Below the pieces are notes generated by a model. It saw nothing but the letters and a program-made list of their open reading frames with translations. It was not told the origin of the DNA and ran no database searches. From contig NZ_CANMRL010000001.1 of the NCBI RefSeq assembly GCF_947500255.1, forward strand, positions 1,488,001 through 1,552,000: a stretch of DNA of 64,000 nt, in the 5' to 3' direction. Within the stretch, counting starts at the first letter, position 1; each line of letters starts with the position of its first letter. A program made the position numbers and the translations under genes. This DNA is from an uncultured Psychroserpens sp. Lineage in GTDB: Bacteria > Bacteroidota > Bacteroidia > Flavobacteriales > Flavobacteriaceae. Shown piece after piece: positions 17,738 through 27,559 of this stretch.

Positions 17738-18376
17738 TTACAAGGCTTTAAACACAAATCCTTCATTACTAAACAATTCTAAGACTTTTGGTAGTGTATA
17801 CATCAAATTTCTTGACGCTTTCACGCTATCATGAAACACAATAATGCTTCCTTTTTTACTTTTAGACATAACATTCTCTAGGCACTTTTCTTCAGAAATT
17901 TCTTTTTCCCAGTCAAAAGACAGTACATCCCACATAATTATTTGATAGCCAAGGGTGATGAGTTTTTTTCCTTGTTTTGGCTTTATTTGTCCATAAGGCG
18001 GACGAAAAAGAAGTTGGGTTTCAGAGTTTTTATAAGCATTAATAGAAGTTTGAGCAGTTTTGACTTCTTTTAAATAGTCTTTAGTCTTAGTTGTCCAGCC
18101 TTTAACATGGTGTTGTGTGTGATTTCCAACCGTATGACCATTATCTATGATGTTTTTAAATACATCGGGGTATTTTTCAACATTAGAGCCAATACAAAAA
18201 AAGGAAGCCTTTGCATTGTAATCGTTAAGCGTATTTAAAGTCCAATCTGTGATCTTTGGAGTTGGCCCATCATCAAAAGTTAAATATAGTTCCTTATCAT
18301 TTGTTGCCACATCCCAAACATAATTAGGAAACATTTTTTTAGCAACAATAGGTGTTTTTACCGGAGCTATTTTCAT
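17738..18376 (-). CDS. NodB-type polysaccharide deacetylase
   Basis: This 212-residue carbohydrate esterase family 4 (NodB) domain protein has LYLTFDDGPTPK (metal/base Asp-Asp), VGNHTQHH (metal histidines) and LLFRPPYGQ, the canonical motifs. Members remove N-acetyl groups from chitooligosaccharides or peptidoglycan, or other acyl groups from envelope glycans. No signal peptide is evident; the domain begins close to the N-terminus. It starts 9 bases after the DUF2723 gene on the same strand and so is probably its operon partner. That points to an envelope-glycan role. Confidence 0.9.
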   Translation of the reverse strand: MKIAPVKTPIVAKKMFPNYVWDVATNDKELYLTFDDGPTPKITDWTLNTLNDYNAKASFFCIGSNVEKYPDVFKNIIDNGHTVGNHTQHHVKGWTTKTKDYLKEVKTAQTSINAYKNSETQLLFRPPYGQIKPKQGKKLITLGYQIIMWDVLSFDWEKEISEEKCLENVMSKSKKGSIIVFHDSVKASRNLMYTLPKVLELFSNEGFVFKAL

Positions 18377-18385
18377 TTGTAAGGG

Positions 18386-21300
18386 TTATTGCTGTCCGCT
18401 CAAAATAGTGTCGATAGTATCTTTTTGAAGGTCTCGATCTTCTCTAACAGGTTTTGCGTCTGGTTCTTCCTCTCCAGTAAAGTGACTAAATCGTTGTAAA
18501 TAATTGTTGAATTTTTTCGTTTCTTTTATGGCAAATTCTTCATCATTATATATTACTAGAATATCAACTAAGTTTCTATACCATTCAATATCTGAAACAA
18601 TTTCTTCTAGATAACGTTCTTGATTTTCAATAGAGAGTTCACTCCAGTAGATGAGTTTTTCTTGGTATTTTCTTGTGACATCTGTATAGAGTTGTCTCGC
18701 TTTTTCTTTATTACCTATTTCATAGTATCCTGTTATGTAGGGTTCTAGTAACGTATAGAAACCAAACTTATCTACTGGCATTTTCTCTAGAGCTAGGTCT
18801 GCTACTTTTTCGGCCTTATCAAGCTGATCTTCGTTGATTAGTTGCTCCATAAGTCTTGCTAAGTTACCTCTGTAAGTAATTCCATTTTTTCTGGTTTCGA
18901 CGTCATGATAAATTTTGTCACTACCACTATTTCCCCAATCCCAAGACATCACTTTTTCATACATTAAGTCACTATCAATTCGTCCCATATCAAATGGATT
19001 TGCTCGATTAACAGGTGTTTTAATCGGTACTAGTTTATAACATAAACCATCCAGTTGTAAGTAATCTTTCATCCAGATATAATCTTCGTCACCAAATGCT
19101 CCGCCAGTAAAGTATATTGGACGTTTCCAGTCATTATTTGCTATGATGTCTAGCATTAACAAACGGTTTTTGTATAGTGCATTACTTGTGATTTTGACAT
19201 CAATGTAAGGTGCAATTTTATCTTTGTCTTTGTCTTTAACAACACCATTTTCTAAAACATTATCTCTGTTGACAGGTATTCTAATATTTGATGTTGGCAG
19301 ATAGTTTGAATTTTGAAGTTGTGCAGGATATGCATTTGGATTTTCACCTCTACTTTGCATAGCGTATTTAACTTTATATCGTTTATCATCATTGGATATG
19401 AAATTCATGAAGTCTTTAATCATCATCGTATCTTGAGTGATTTCATATTTCATGACCACGTCACGTGTTCCAAATTTATATTGATCATGAGTCAACTGTG
19501 ATGGGATAGGATCACTCTCATAAGCTTTTCGTTTCATTTGATCTATATACCAATCGGTTTGAAATAAACTTGTGTTTACGACACGTACATCAGTTCTCAC
19601 GCCTTCAATTTCTTGTAAGTACCATAATGGGAAACTATCATTATCACCTATAGTAAATAAGATGGCATTGGGTGCACAGGATTCTAAATATTTCCGAGCC
19701 ATGGCCTGTGCTGTATATTTTGCTGATCTATCATGATCATCCCAATTTTCAGCAGCTAAAATTCCAGGCACTAAAATCAAGCAAACTACTGTAATTACAG
19801 GAGCTAAGAATTTTGAGCGTGCATATTTCCGTAGTAAATCAAAAATAGCATAGACTCCAAAACCAATCCAAATAGCAAATACATAAAATGAACCGACTAC
19901 AGAGTAGTCTCTTTCACGAGGTTCGAAAGGTCTTACATTAGTATAAAATTGAATTGCTAGTCCAGTAAATAAGAAAAACACTAATAGCACCCAAAAGCGC
20001 TTAGGATCTCTTGTGAGAACAAACAAAAAGCCAATAATACCAAGTATTAGCGGTAACATATAATAAGTGTTTCTTGCTTTATTATCGGCAACATCACTAG
20101 GTAAGTTGTCTTGAGACATTCCTAAATGCCACTTATCCAATGGACCAATTCCACTAATCCAATTGCCATGTAGGTCATCATATTTTCCTTGGATATCATC
20201 TTGCCTTCCAGAGAAGTTCCACATAAAATAACGCCAATACATATAACCTAACTGGTAATCTATCATGTAATAAAGATTGTCGCCAAAGGATGGCTTCTCA
20301 ATGTCTAAAAAGTCTCGACCAAATTGTCTTAGGAAATTATGATAATCTTCATAATTTATCTTTCCTTGTGCGACTTCGCTTCTAAATTTATTAACCAAAC
20401 CACGTATATCATTATCCATTTGATATTCGGGTTTGATTTTGAAATCTAACAAGCCAGTAAACATCATGTAATTTTCTGCGTGCTCAGTACTCCACATTCT
20501 TGGTAGCCACGATGCTTGAGTAGCGTTGTAATTTTGTTTAGATTTTTCCCAGTTGTTGACAATAACATATTCACCTTTCTCATGATCTTTTTCATATTTA
20601 GGCTTGTCGTCCAAATACGGATTATCTTCATCTAGCCCTGTGTATTGATCTGTAAATAGTGGTCCATAAAACAAATGAGTTTCTGGGTATTGTTCTAAAT
20701 TGTAATAGGCCAAAAGTTCACGTGCACTTGACGGATTGTTTTCGTTAATTATAACATTAGCATTTGCTCTTATAGGTAACATTACCCAAGACGAAAATCC
20801 GATAAAGATAAAAATCAGGCAAAGTGTTAATGTATTGGCATATTTGTAGCCTTTGCTTTTTGTGTATTTTAATCCGAAGTAAAATAATGCTACAACTATG
20901 ATTCCAGCAATTATTGAACCTGAGTTAAAAGGAAGACCGATAGTATTAACAAAGAAAATTTCCGAAGCACTAAATAATCTAAGTGCATTAGGCAGTAATA
21001 ATTTAAATATAAATAATAAAATGGCGGCGGCAATAACATTAGCCAGAATAAAGTTTCCTACAGTAATATTTTTATAATTCTTAAAATAGTAAATAAGAGC
21101 TAAAGCAGGAATGGTAAGAAGCCCCATGAAATGAACACCAAACGATAAGCCAATGACAAAAGCAATTAATATTAACCATCGATGACCTCTAGGTTCATGC
21201 ATGTCTTGTTCCCATCTTAAACCAAGATAAAATAAGATTGCCATAATTAAAGTAGCCATAGCATACACTTCAGTTTCGACGGCATTGAACCAAAAAGAAT

Positions 21301-21733
21301 CTGTAAATGTAAAGGCTAAACTACCGACCAAGGCACTACCTAAAATAGCAATATATTGGTGCTTTGAAAGCACTTCATTAGTTTCATTTTCCTTTCTTGG
21401 ATCGGCAATAAGAACAAGTTTTCTTAATAATAGAGTAATAGACCAAAACATGAATAGTATGGTAAATGCACTTGAAACAGCACTCATCATGTTTAGCATC
21501 ATACCAATTTGGGCAGGCTCAAGAGCAAACATTGAGAAAAATGCGCCTAACATTTGAAATAGTGGCGCTCCAGGAGGATGCCCTACTTGTAGTTTTGATG
21601 ACGTCAATATGTATTCTCCTGCATCCCAAAAGCTAACTGTGGGCTCTATTGTTAATGCATAAGTAATTAAAGCTATGGTAAAAGCTAGCCATCCTAAGAT
21701 GGTATTCCATTTCTTGAAGTTGAAATGTGTCAT
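18386..21733 (-). CDS. DUF2723 membrane protein (GT-C-like, putative glycosyltransferase)
   Basis: The protein has 1115 residues. The first ~330 residues and a region around 560-680 contain many membrane helices. The family signature is near the N-terminus: FWDAGEYILTSSKLQVGHPP, with Asp37 and Glu40 in the first loop, as in GT-C glycosyltransferases of the protein O-mannosyltransferase type. A soluble region follows, ending in a TPR-like helical segment (about 975-1060). DUF2723 proteins are common in Bacteroidetes and are thought to move sugars from lipid carriers to proteins or glycans on the outside of the inner membrane. The exact reaction is unknown. A NodB deacetylase gene follows in the same operon. 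Confidence 0.9.
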   Translation of the reverse strand: MTHFNFKKWNTILGWLAFTIALITYALTIEPTVSFWDAGEYILTSSKLQVGHPPGAPLFQMLGAFFSMFALEPAQIGMMLNMMSAVSSAFTILFMFWSITLLLRKLVLIADPRKENETNEVLSKHQYIAILGSALVGSLAFTFTDSFWFNAVETEVYAMATLIMAILFYLGLRWEQDMHEPRGHRWLILIAFVIGLSFGVHFMGLLTIPALALIYYFKNYKNITVGNFILANVIAAAILLFIFKLLLPNALRLFSASEIFFVNTIGLPFNSGSIIAGIIVVALFYFGLKYTKSKGYKYANTLTLCLIFIFIGFSSWVMLPIRANANVIINENNPSSARELLAYYNLEQYPETHLFYGPLFTDQYTGLDEDNPYLDDKPKYEKDHEKGEYVIVNNWEKSKQNYNATQASWLPRMWSTEHAENYMMFTGLLDFKIKPEYQMDNDIRGLVNKFRSEVAQGKINYEDYHNFLRQFGRDFLDIEKPSFGDNLYYMIDYQLGYMYWRYFMWNFSGRQDDIQGKYDDLHGNWISGIGPLDKWHLGMSQDNLPSDVADNKARNTYYMLPLILGIIGFLFVLTRDPKRFWVLLVFFLFTGLAIQFYTNVRPFEPRERDYSVVGSFYVFAIWIGFGVYAIFDLLRKYARSKFLAPVITVVCLILVPGILAAENWDDHDRSAKYTAQAMARKYLESCAPNAILFTIGDNDSFPLWYLQEIEGVRTDVRVVNTSLFQTDWYIDQMKRKAYESDPIPSQLTHDQYKFGTRDVVMKYEITQDTMMIKDFMNFISNDDKRYKVKYAMQSRGENPNAYPAQLQNSNYLPTSNIRIPVNRDNVLENGVVKDKDKDKIAPYIDVKITSNALYKNRLLMLDIIANNDWKRPIYFTGGAFGDEDYIWMKDYLQLDGLCYKLVPIKTPVNRANPFDMGRIDSDLMYEKVMSWDWGNSGSDKIYHDVETRKNGITYRGNLARLMEQLINEDQLDKAEKVADLALEKMPVDKFGFYTLLEPYITGYYEIGNKEKARQLYTDVTRKYQEKLIYWSELSIENQERYLEEIVSDIEWYRNLVDILVIYNDEEFAIKETKKFNNYLQRFSHFTGEEEPDAKPVREDRDLQKDTIDTILSGQQ

Positions 21734-21836
21734 AAAAATAGTCTATTTAATGCGAGCGAATTTACTAATAAATATGTTAAACACTACAGATTTTAAGTAA
21801 ACGTTACCATTTTTTGATTATTTTCTAAAAAATTAT

Positions 21837-21866
21837 TTGTACAAATAAAACTTTGTAGTAAATTTG
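21837..21866 (+). promoter_or_regulatory. promoter of tRNA-Gln
   Basis: TTTG at 21837-21840, 18 bases, then TAAATTTG at 21859-21866. Both elements match the Bacteroidetes primary-sigma consensus with standard spacing, 17 bases before the tRNA. Confidence 0.8.
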
Positions 21867-21883
21867 CATCCTCTTTAAGAGAT

Positions 21884-21956
21884 TGGCCTATGGTGTAACT
21901 GGCAACACATTGGTTTTTGGTACCAAAGAGTCTAGGTTCGATCCCTAGTGGGCCAA
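21884..21956 (+). tRNA. tRNA-Gln (anticodon UUG)
   Basis: All four stems fold: acceptor TGGCCTA/TGGGCCA (with one G-U pair), D stem GTGT/ACAC, anticodon stem TTGGT/ACCAA around loop TTTTGGT (anticodon TTG at loop positions 34-36), and T stem CTAGG/CCTAG around TTCGATC. CCA is not encoded after the discriminator base. An exact-consensus promoter lies upstream and a strong terminator immediately downstream, so it is a single-gene transcript. Confidence 0.96.
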
Positions 21957-21960
21957 CAAA

Positions 21961-21993
21961 AAGTCTTCCAATTTTGGAAGACTTTTTCTTTTT
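21961..21993 (+). terminator. intrinsic terminator of tRNA-Gln
   Basis: AAGTCTTCCA, loop ATTT, TGGAAGACTT is a perfect 10-bp stem followed by TTTCTTTTTATT. It begins 4 bases after the mature tRNA end and also lies in position to stop transcription toward the convergent stress-protein gene. Confidence 0.9.
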
Positions 21994-22007
21994 ATTAAAA
22001 TTTTAAA

Positions 22008-22832
22008 CTAAATCTTAAAGGTAATTACTGGTCTATTGGCGTGATTTACGAGGTCTTCGCTAATGCTTCCATTAAAAAAATGCGCTATACCTTGTCTGCC
22101 ATGAGTGCTAATACCTATTAAGTCGGCATCGATTTGTTTAGAATAATTCAACACACCTTTTTCAACAGATTCGTCATTATAAATATTAACTGTGTAGTTT
22201 TTAAAACTATAGTCTTCTATAAAGTTGTTAATTCTATCATTTGCTTTTTTGGTCGTTGTGAAATTACTGGCTGTATTTACCATGAGTAAATGTAATTGTG
22301 CGCCAAAAGCTGTAGCAAATTCTGTGGCTTGGCGATAGGTCTCTTTATTATCATTTTTAAAATCTGAAGCAAATACAATATCATCTACACTAAAATCATC
22401 ATGATTATTCTTAATTACTAGTACAGGTACGTCTGAGTTGCGAACTGCTTTTTCAGCGTTAGATCCAACAAACATCTCTTTAAAGCCACTAGCGCCATGA
22501 GAACCCATAGTAATCATGGTAATACCGTGTTCTTTGCATATTTCTGAAATACCATTAAAAGACCCATCTGGTTTCACAATCTCGTGTACATTTAAACCTT
22601 CGAGATAAGAGCTATTCATTATGTCTTCAAATTTCTGATGTGCCATTTTCATAAAAAACATGACTTCTGGTACTTCGGCTTGAGTGCTTACAGCATCAAT
22701 TTCTTGTAAAGGGATTTCTAGCATGTGTAATAAATAAATCTCACTACCATGCTTTCTTGCAATTTGAGAGGCTACTTTTAATGCATTTTCCGCCTCTTTT
22801 GAAAAATCAGTTGGAACTAGTATTTTTTTCAT
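22008..22832 (-). CDS. universal stress protein with two Usp domains
   Basis: This 274-residue tandem-domain UspA protein begins MKKILVPTDFSKEAENAL. Domain 1 ends with the ATP-binding-type motif MGSHGASGFKEMFVGSNAE (G-2x-G-9x-G-S/T pattern). Domain 2 ends with GISTHGRQGIAHFFNGS and RPVITFKI. It is cytoplasmic, probably nucleotide-binding and linked to stress or energy state, and the exact role is not predictable. The gene is divergent from rimP across 153 bases. Confidence 0.92.
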   Translation of the reverse strand: MKKILVPTDFSKEAENALKVASQIARKHGSEIYLLHMLEIPLQEIDAVSTQAEVPEVMFFMKMAHQKFEDIMNSSYLEGLNVHEIVKPDGSFNGISEICKEHGITMITMGSHGASGFKEMFVGSNAEKAVRNSDVPVLVIKNNHDDFSVDDIVFASDFKNDNKETYRQATEFATAFGAQLHLLMVNTASNFTTTKKANDRINNFIEDYSFKNYTVNIYNDESVEKGVLNYSKQIDADLIGISTHGRQGIAHFFNGSISEDLVNHANRPVITFKI

Positions 22833-22890
22833 ATTGATGTAGTTGATTTGTAGTATATAAATTTAATAATAAAAATCGACATAGTCGCAG

Positions 22891-22922
22891 TTGTAAAAAT
22901 CAATAAAATTGTTGTATATTTG
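22891..22922 (+). promoter_or_regulatory. promoter of the rimP-nusA-infB operon
   Basis: TTG at 22891-22893, 21 bases, then TATATTTG at 22915-22922, an exact -7 match. The predicted transcript starts around 22927 and would pass through the hairpin at 22951 before reaching rimP. Confidence 0.75.
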
Positions 22923-22950
22923 CAGCGTTGTTTGAAGAAAAAAGAATAAT

Positions 22951-22976
22951 GAGCGGACGGAAAGTCCGCTCTTTTT
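22951..22976 (+). terminator. intrinsic-terminator-like hairpin in the rimP leader (possible attenuator)
   Basis: GAGCGGAC, loop GGAAA, GTCCGCTC is a perfect, GC-rich 8-bp stem (22951-22971) followed at once by five T. It lies between the operon promoter and the rimP start (22986), so it would stop transcription before the operon unless overridden. In Bacillus subtilis the corresponding leader carries a NusA-dependent terminator by which NusA limits its own expression; the same logic would fit here by inference. Confidence 0.7.
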
Positions 22977-22985
22977 ATACTAAAA

Positions 22986-23450
22986 ATGTTCAGAGAAACT
23001 GTAAAAAATTTATTAGAGGAAGGATTAAAACAACGTGAAGACCTGTTTTTGATCGATTTTGATGTGTTATCAGATAATTCGATAAAAATTGTAATTGACG
23101 GAGATAATGGTGTTTTAGTAGAAGATTGTATGTTTATAAGTCGTGCTATTGAACATAACTTAGATAGGGAAGAACATGATTTTTCTCTTGAAGTATTATC
23201 TGCTGGAGCAACAGCGCCATTTACAAATAAAAGACAGTATAAAAAAAATATAGGTAGAACACTTAGTGTTAAAACCACCGAAAATGAAACCATAGAAGGA
23301 ACACTTACTGAAGCTAATGATGATAAGATCCTTTTAGAATGGAAAACTAGAGAGCCTAAACCTGTAGGCAAAGGCAAAGTAACCGTAAAAAAGCAAGCTG
23401 AGATATTGTATGATACAATATCAAAAGCTCAAGTTGTAATAAAATTTTAA
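22986..23450 (+). CDS. rimP: ribosome maturation factor RimP
   Basis: The 154-residue protein assists 30S subunit maturation. The N-terminal domain holds DFDVLSDNSIKIVIDGDNGV and the segment SRAIEHNLDREEHDFSLEV, typical of RimP. The C-terminal SH3-like domain contains KKNIGRTLSVKTTE. It is followed directly by nusA (9-base gap) and then infB, the conserved order of this operon in many bacteria. Expression should depend on the leader hairpin at 22951. Confidence 0.95.
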   Translation: MFRETVKNLLEEGLKQREDLFLIDFDVLSDNSIKIVIDGDNGVLVEDCMFISRAIEHNLDREEHDFSLEVLSAGATAPFTNKRQYKKNIGRTLSVKTTENETIEGTLTEANDDKILLEWKTREPKPVGKGKVTVKKQAEILYDTISKAQVVIKF

Positions 23451-23459
23451 TTCATAGTT

Positions 23460-24692
23460 ATGGAAAATATTGCGTTAATTGATTCTTTTTCAGAATTTAA
23501 AGACGATAAGTTAATAGATCGTGTAACGTTAATGGCGATTTTAGAGGATGTATTGAGAAATGCACTGAAAAAGAAATATGGTGATGACGATAATTTTGAT
23601 ATTATTATAAACCCTGATAAAGGTGATTTAGAAATTTGGAGAAATAGAATTGTTGTTGCAGATGATGAAGTTGAAGAACCTAATCAAGAAATCGCATTAT
23701 CTGAAGCTCAGAAAATTGAACCAGATTTTGAAGTTGGAGAAGATGTAGCTGAAGAAGTTAAGTTAGTTGATCTTGGTCGTCGTTCTATTTTAGCATTGCG
23801 TCAAAACTTGATCTCCAAGATTCATGAGCATGACAATACAAACATCTATAAGCAATTTAAAGAACTAGAAGGAGAGATTTATTCGGCTGAGGTTCATCAT
23901 ATTCGCCATAGAGCGATTATACTTTTAGATGATGAAGGTAATGAAATCATCCTTCCAAAGGATAAACAAATACCTTCCGACTTTTTTAGAAAAGGAGAAA
24001 ATGTTAGAGGAATTATTGAAAGTGTTGAATTAAAAGGAAATAAACCTGCCATTATTATGTCTAGAACTGCACCAGCATTTTTAGAGAAATTATTTGAGCA
24101 GGAAATCCCAGAAGTATTTGATGGTTTAATTACGATCAAAAATGTGGTTAGAATTCCAGGAGAGAAAGCTAAAGTAGCCGTAGATTCTTATGATGATAGA
24201 ATTGATCCTGTGGGTGCATGTGTTGGTATGAAAGGTTCTAGAATTCACGGTATTGTTCGTGAATTAGGTAATGAGAATATTGATGTTATTAATTATACTA
24301 ATAACTTACAGTTATTTATCACTAGAGCGCTAAGCCCAGCTCGAGTAACGTCTATTAAGTTAGACGAAGAAAATAAACGTGCTGAAGTATTACTAAAACC
24401 AGAAGAAGTGTCAAAAGCTATTGGTAGAGGTGGTCATAATATTAGATTAGCTGGTAAATTAACTGGTTATGAAATTGACGTATTTAGAGAAGGTGCAGAA
24501 GAAGATGTAGAATTAACTGAGTTCTCAGATGAAATCGAAGGATGGATTATAGATGAATTTAGTAAGGTAGGTTTAGATACTGCTAAAAGCGTATTGGAGC
24601 AAGATGTTGATGATCTTGTAAAGCGTACCGATCTTGAAGAAGAAACAATATTAGATGTTATTAGAATTCTTAAAGAAGAATTCGAAGATTAA
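23460..24692 (+). CDS. nusA: transcription termination/antitermination factor NusA
   Basis: The 410-residue protein binds RNA polymerase and modulates pausing and termination. In order it has an N-terminal RNA-polymerase-binding domain (1-~125), an S1 domain (about 130-200, IYSAEVHHIRHRAIILLDDE), and two KH domains (GACVGMKGSRIHGIVREL and SKAIGRGGHNIRLAGKLTG). A short acidic C-terminal helical region (about 340-410) contains LTEFSDEIEGW. Two full acidic repeats of the E. coli type are not evident. It sits between rimP and infB on one transcript. Confidence 0.97.
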   Translation: MENIALIDSFSEFKDDKLIDRVTLMAILEDVLRNALKKKYGDDDNFDIIINPDKGDLEIWRNRIVVADDEVEEPNQEIALSEAQKIEPDFEVGEDVAEEVKLVDLGRRSILALRQNLISKIHEHDNTNIYKQFKELEGEIYSAEVHHIRHRAIILLDDEGNEIILPKDKQIPSDFFRKGENVRGIIESVELKGNKPAIIMSRTAPAFLEKLFEQEIPEVFDGLITIKNVVRIPGEKAKVAVDSYDDRIDPVGACVGMKGSRIHGIVRELGNENIDVINYTNNLQLFITRALSPARVTSIKLDEENKRAEVLLKPEEVSKAIGRGGHNIRLAGKLTGYEIDVFREGAEEDVELTEFSDEIEGWIIDEFSKVGLDTAKSVLEQDVDDLVKRTDLEEETILDVIRILKEEFED

Positions 24693-24755
24693 TGCCAACT
24701 TAGTATTATAAAGTTAATTTGGTAGAATAGATTTTTAAGTTATATTACACAATTT

Positions 24756-27485
24756 ATGGCTCAAACGAGATTAAATAAAGTATTAAGGGAATTAAATATC
24801 TCTATAGATCGCGCTGTTGATTTTTTAGAATCAAAAGGTGTCGAGATAGAGAAGAGTCCTAATACAAAAATATCAGAAGAGGTTTATACGATTCTTTCCA
24901 ACGAATTTCAAACCGACGCGAGTAAAAAAGTAGCTTCTTTAGAAGTTAGCGAAGCAAAGCTAAAGGAAAAAGAAGAGCTACGTGAGCAACGTGAGCGTGA
25001 ATTGGAAGAAAAAGCTCAAAAAGAAGCAAAGAGTCGTGAAGTGGTTAAGGCTAAAGCAGAGTTAAGTGGCCCTAAGCAAGTTGGAAAGATCGACTTAAAT
25101 AAAGAAAAAGAGGAAGCGCCAGCAGAGGAAGCTCCAGTAGAGGAAGCACCTAAAGTTGAGAAACCTAAAAAAGAAGCAGCTCCGAAGGTTGAAAAACCAA
25201 AAAAGGAAGAGCCTGTTGAAGAAGCGCCTAAAAAAGAAGAGCCTAAAGCTATAGACAAGCCAAAAGCCAAAGAAGCGCCTAAAAAAGAAGTAGAAGAGCC
25301 AGCAGCCGAAGAACCTGCAGAGGAAACTCTTAAAACAAAATACAAGAAACTTTCTGGACCCAAAATTGCTGGTGATAAAATTGATTTATCTCAGTTTAAT
25401 AAGCCGAAAAAGAAAAAAGAAGACAAGAAACCTGATTCAGATTCTGATAATAAAAAGAAAAGACGTCGTATTAGTAAAGGACCATCAGGAGGAGATAATA
25501 GATCTAATAACAGAGGTGGAAACCAAAGAGGTGGTTACAAAGGCAAAAATCAAGGTAAATCTGTTGTAAAAGAAGAGCCAAGTGCAGAAGAAGTACAAAA
25601 GCAAGTACGTGAAACCTTAGAAAAGCTTCAAGGTAAATCCAATAAAGGAAAAGGTGCCAAATACCGTAGAGAAAAAAGGGAGCAACATAGAGAGCAAACT
25701 GAAAAGGATCTACAAGCTGAAGCAGCAGAAAGCAAAATTCTTAAAGTAACAGAGTTTGTTACAGCAAGTGAGGTAGCAACGATGATGAATGTGTCGGTTA
25801 CCGAAATTATTTCTGCATGTATGTCATTAGGTATGATGGTGACCATGAATCAACGTTTAGACGCTGAAACCCTATCTGTTGTAGCAGATGAATTTGGATA
25901 TGAAGTTGATTTTGTCACTGCTGATATTGAAGAATCTATAGAAGAAGTTGAAGATAAGCCAGAAGATTTAATACCTCGAGCTCCTATTGTGACTGTTATG
26001 GGTCACGTAGATCACGGTAAGACATCGTTATTAGATTACATACGTAAAGAAAATGTAATTGCTGGTGAATCTGGAGGAATTACTCAGCATATTGGAGCTT
26101 ATGGAGTTCAGTTAGATAATGGACAAAAAATAGCCTTCCTTGATACGCCTGGTCACGAGGCCTTTACAGCCATGCGTGCTCGTGGTGCTCAAGTTACCGA
26201 TTTAGCAATTATTGTTATTGCAGCAGATGATGCCATAATGCCACAAACAAAAGAAGCGATTGCCCATGCTCAAGCAGCAGAAGTGCCAATTGTATTCGCG
26301 ATAAACAAAATTGATAAGCCTGGAGCAAATCCTGATAAAGTAAAAGAAGGATTAGCTAATATGAATTTATTAGTTGAAGATTGGGGTGGGAAAATCCAAT
26401 CCCATGATATTTCAGCTAAAAACGGAACAGGTATTAAAGAGTTATTGGAAAAAGTATTGCTTGAAGCCGAATTACTAGAGCTTAAAGCAAATCCTAATAA
26501 AAATGCTAATGGTACTGTTGTAGAAGCGTTCTTAGATAAAGGTCGAGGATATGTGTCTACAATCTTAGTCCAAGCAGGAACATTAAAAGTTGGTGATTAC
26601 GTACTTGCTGGTAAAAACAGTGGTAAAGTAAAAGCAATGCATGATGAACGTGGTAATGAAGTTGAAGCGGCTGGACCATCAACACCAGTATCAATCTTAG
26701 GATTAGATGGAGCACCTCAAGCAGGTGATAAGTTCAATGTCTTTGAAGATGAGCGAGAAGCTAAGCAAATTGCTGCGAAACGTACACAATTACAACGTGA
26801 GCAATCTGTTAGAACACAACGTCATATTACACTTGATGAAATTGGACGTCGTATAGCACTTGGTGATTTCCAAGAATTGAATATCATCCTTAAAGGTGAT
26901 GTGGATGGTTCTGTTGAAGCATTGACCGATTCATTCCAGAAATTATCTACCGAAGAAATTCAAGTAAATATCATTCATAAAGGCGTTGGTGCTATTACCG
27001 AAAGTGATGTATTATTAGCAACTGCTTCAGATGCTATTATTATAGGATTTAATGTAAGACCAATGGGTAATGCACGTCAAATTGCTGATAAAGAAGAAAT
27101 CGATATCAGAATGTACTCGATTATCTATGATGCGATCAATGATCTTAAAGATGCAATGGAAGGGATGTTATCGCCAGAGCTTAAAGAAGAGATTACTGGT
27201 ACCGCAGAAATTAGAGAGACATTTAAGATTTCTAAAATTGGTACTATTGCAGGTTGTATGGTGACCAACGGAAAAATTTACAGAAACTCTGGAATTCGTC
27301 TCATTAGAGATGGAGTTGTAATTCACACTGGTGAATTAGTATCATTGAAACGCTTTAAAGATGATGTTAAAGAAGTATCTAAAGGATACGATTGTGGTAT
27401 GCAACTTAAAGGTTATAACGATATTCAAGTTGATGACGTTTTAGAAGCCTTCCAAGAAGTAGAGGTTAAGAAGACGCTCAAGTAA
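24756..27485 (+). CDS. infB: translation initiation factor IF-2
   Basis: The 909-residue GTPase places initiator tRNA on the 30S subunit. An N-terminal IF2-N module (1-~55, [20 protein letters not shown]) is followed by a long charged linker (about 65-320). The linker is rich in Glu, Lys, Pro and Ala, with repeated EEAP/KKEEP units and then a Gly/Arg/Asn-rich stretch (about 240-270). The G domain begins with GHVDHGKTS (416-424) and has DTPGHEA and NKIDKPGA. Domains II-IV complete the protein to the usual C-terminus. It ends at a strong terminator, the end of the rimP-nusA-infB operon. Confidence 0.97.
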   Translation: MAQTRLNKVLRELNISIDRAVDFLESKGVEIEKSPNTKISEEVYTILSNEFQTDASKKVASLEVSEAKLKEKEELREQRERELEEKAQKEAKSREVVKAKAELSGPKQVGKIDLNKEKEEAPAEEAPVEEAPKVEKPKKEAAPKVEKPKKEEPVEEAPKKEEPKAIDKPKAKEAPKKEVEEPAAEEPAEETLKTKYKKLSGPKIAGDKIDLSQFNKPKKKKEDKKPDSDSDNKKKRRRISKGPSGGDNRSNNRGGNQRGGYKGKNQGKSVVKEEPSAEEVQKQVRETLEKLQGKSNKGKGAKYRREKREQHREQTEKDLQAEAAESKILKVTEFVTASEVATMMNVSVTEIISACMSLGMMVTMNQRLDAETLSVVADEFGYEVDFVTADIEESIEEVEDKPEDLIPRAPIVTVMGHVDHGKTSLLDYIRKENVIAGESGGITQHIGAYGVQLDNGQKIAFLDTPGHEAFTAMRARGAQVTDLAIIVIAADDAIMPQTKEAIAHAQAAEVPIVFAINKIDKPGANPDKVKEGLANMNLLVEDWGGKIQSHDISAKNGTGIKELLEKVLLEAELLELKANPNKNANGTVVEAFLDKGRGYVSTILVQAGTLKVGDYVLAGKNSGKVKAMHDERGNEVEAAGPSTPVSILGLDGAPQAGDKFNVFEDEREAKQIAAKRTQLQREQSVRTQRHITLDEIGRRIALGDFQELNIILKGDVDGSVEALTDSFQKLSTEEIQVNIIHKGVGAITESDVLLATASDAIIIGFNVRPMGNARQIADKEEIDIRMYSIIYDAINDLKDAMEGMLSPELKEEITGTAEIRETFKISKIGTIAGCMVTNGKIYRNSGIRLIRDGVVIHTGELVSLKRFKDDVKEVSKGYDCGMQLKGYNDIQVDDVLEAFQEVEVKKTLK

Positions 27486-27504
27486 GTACATAATATATTA
27501 AATA

Positions 27505-27534
27505 AAAAAGCGACTTAATTAAGTCGCTTTTTTA
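27505..27534. terminator. intrinsic terminator after infB
   Basis: AGCGACTT-AATT-AAGTCGCT with flanking A- and T-runs (six each) forms a nearly perfect palindrome. It can serve infB on the plus strand and the convergent SPOR gene on the minus strand. Confidence 0.88.
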
Positions 27535-27559
27535 TTTTACAATATCGAAAGTTAATATT

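Noticed and set aside
22829-23377. Minus-strand 182-codon frame over rimP
   Set aside because: It overlaps the well-supported rimP entirely and lacks recognisable domains; it is a shadow of rimP.
25016-25363. Minus-strand Ser/Ala/Gly-rich reading frame inside infB
   Set aside because: It is the complement of the Glu/Lys/Pro repeat linker of IF-2 and has no features of its own.
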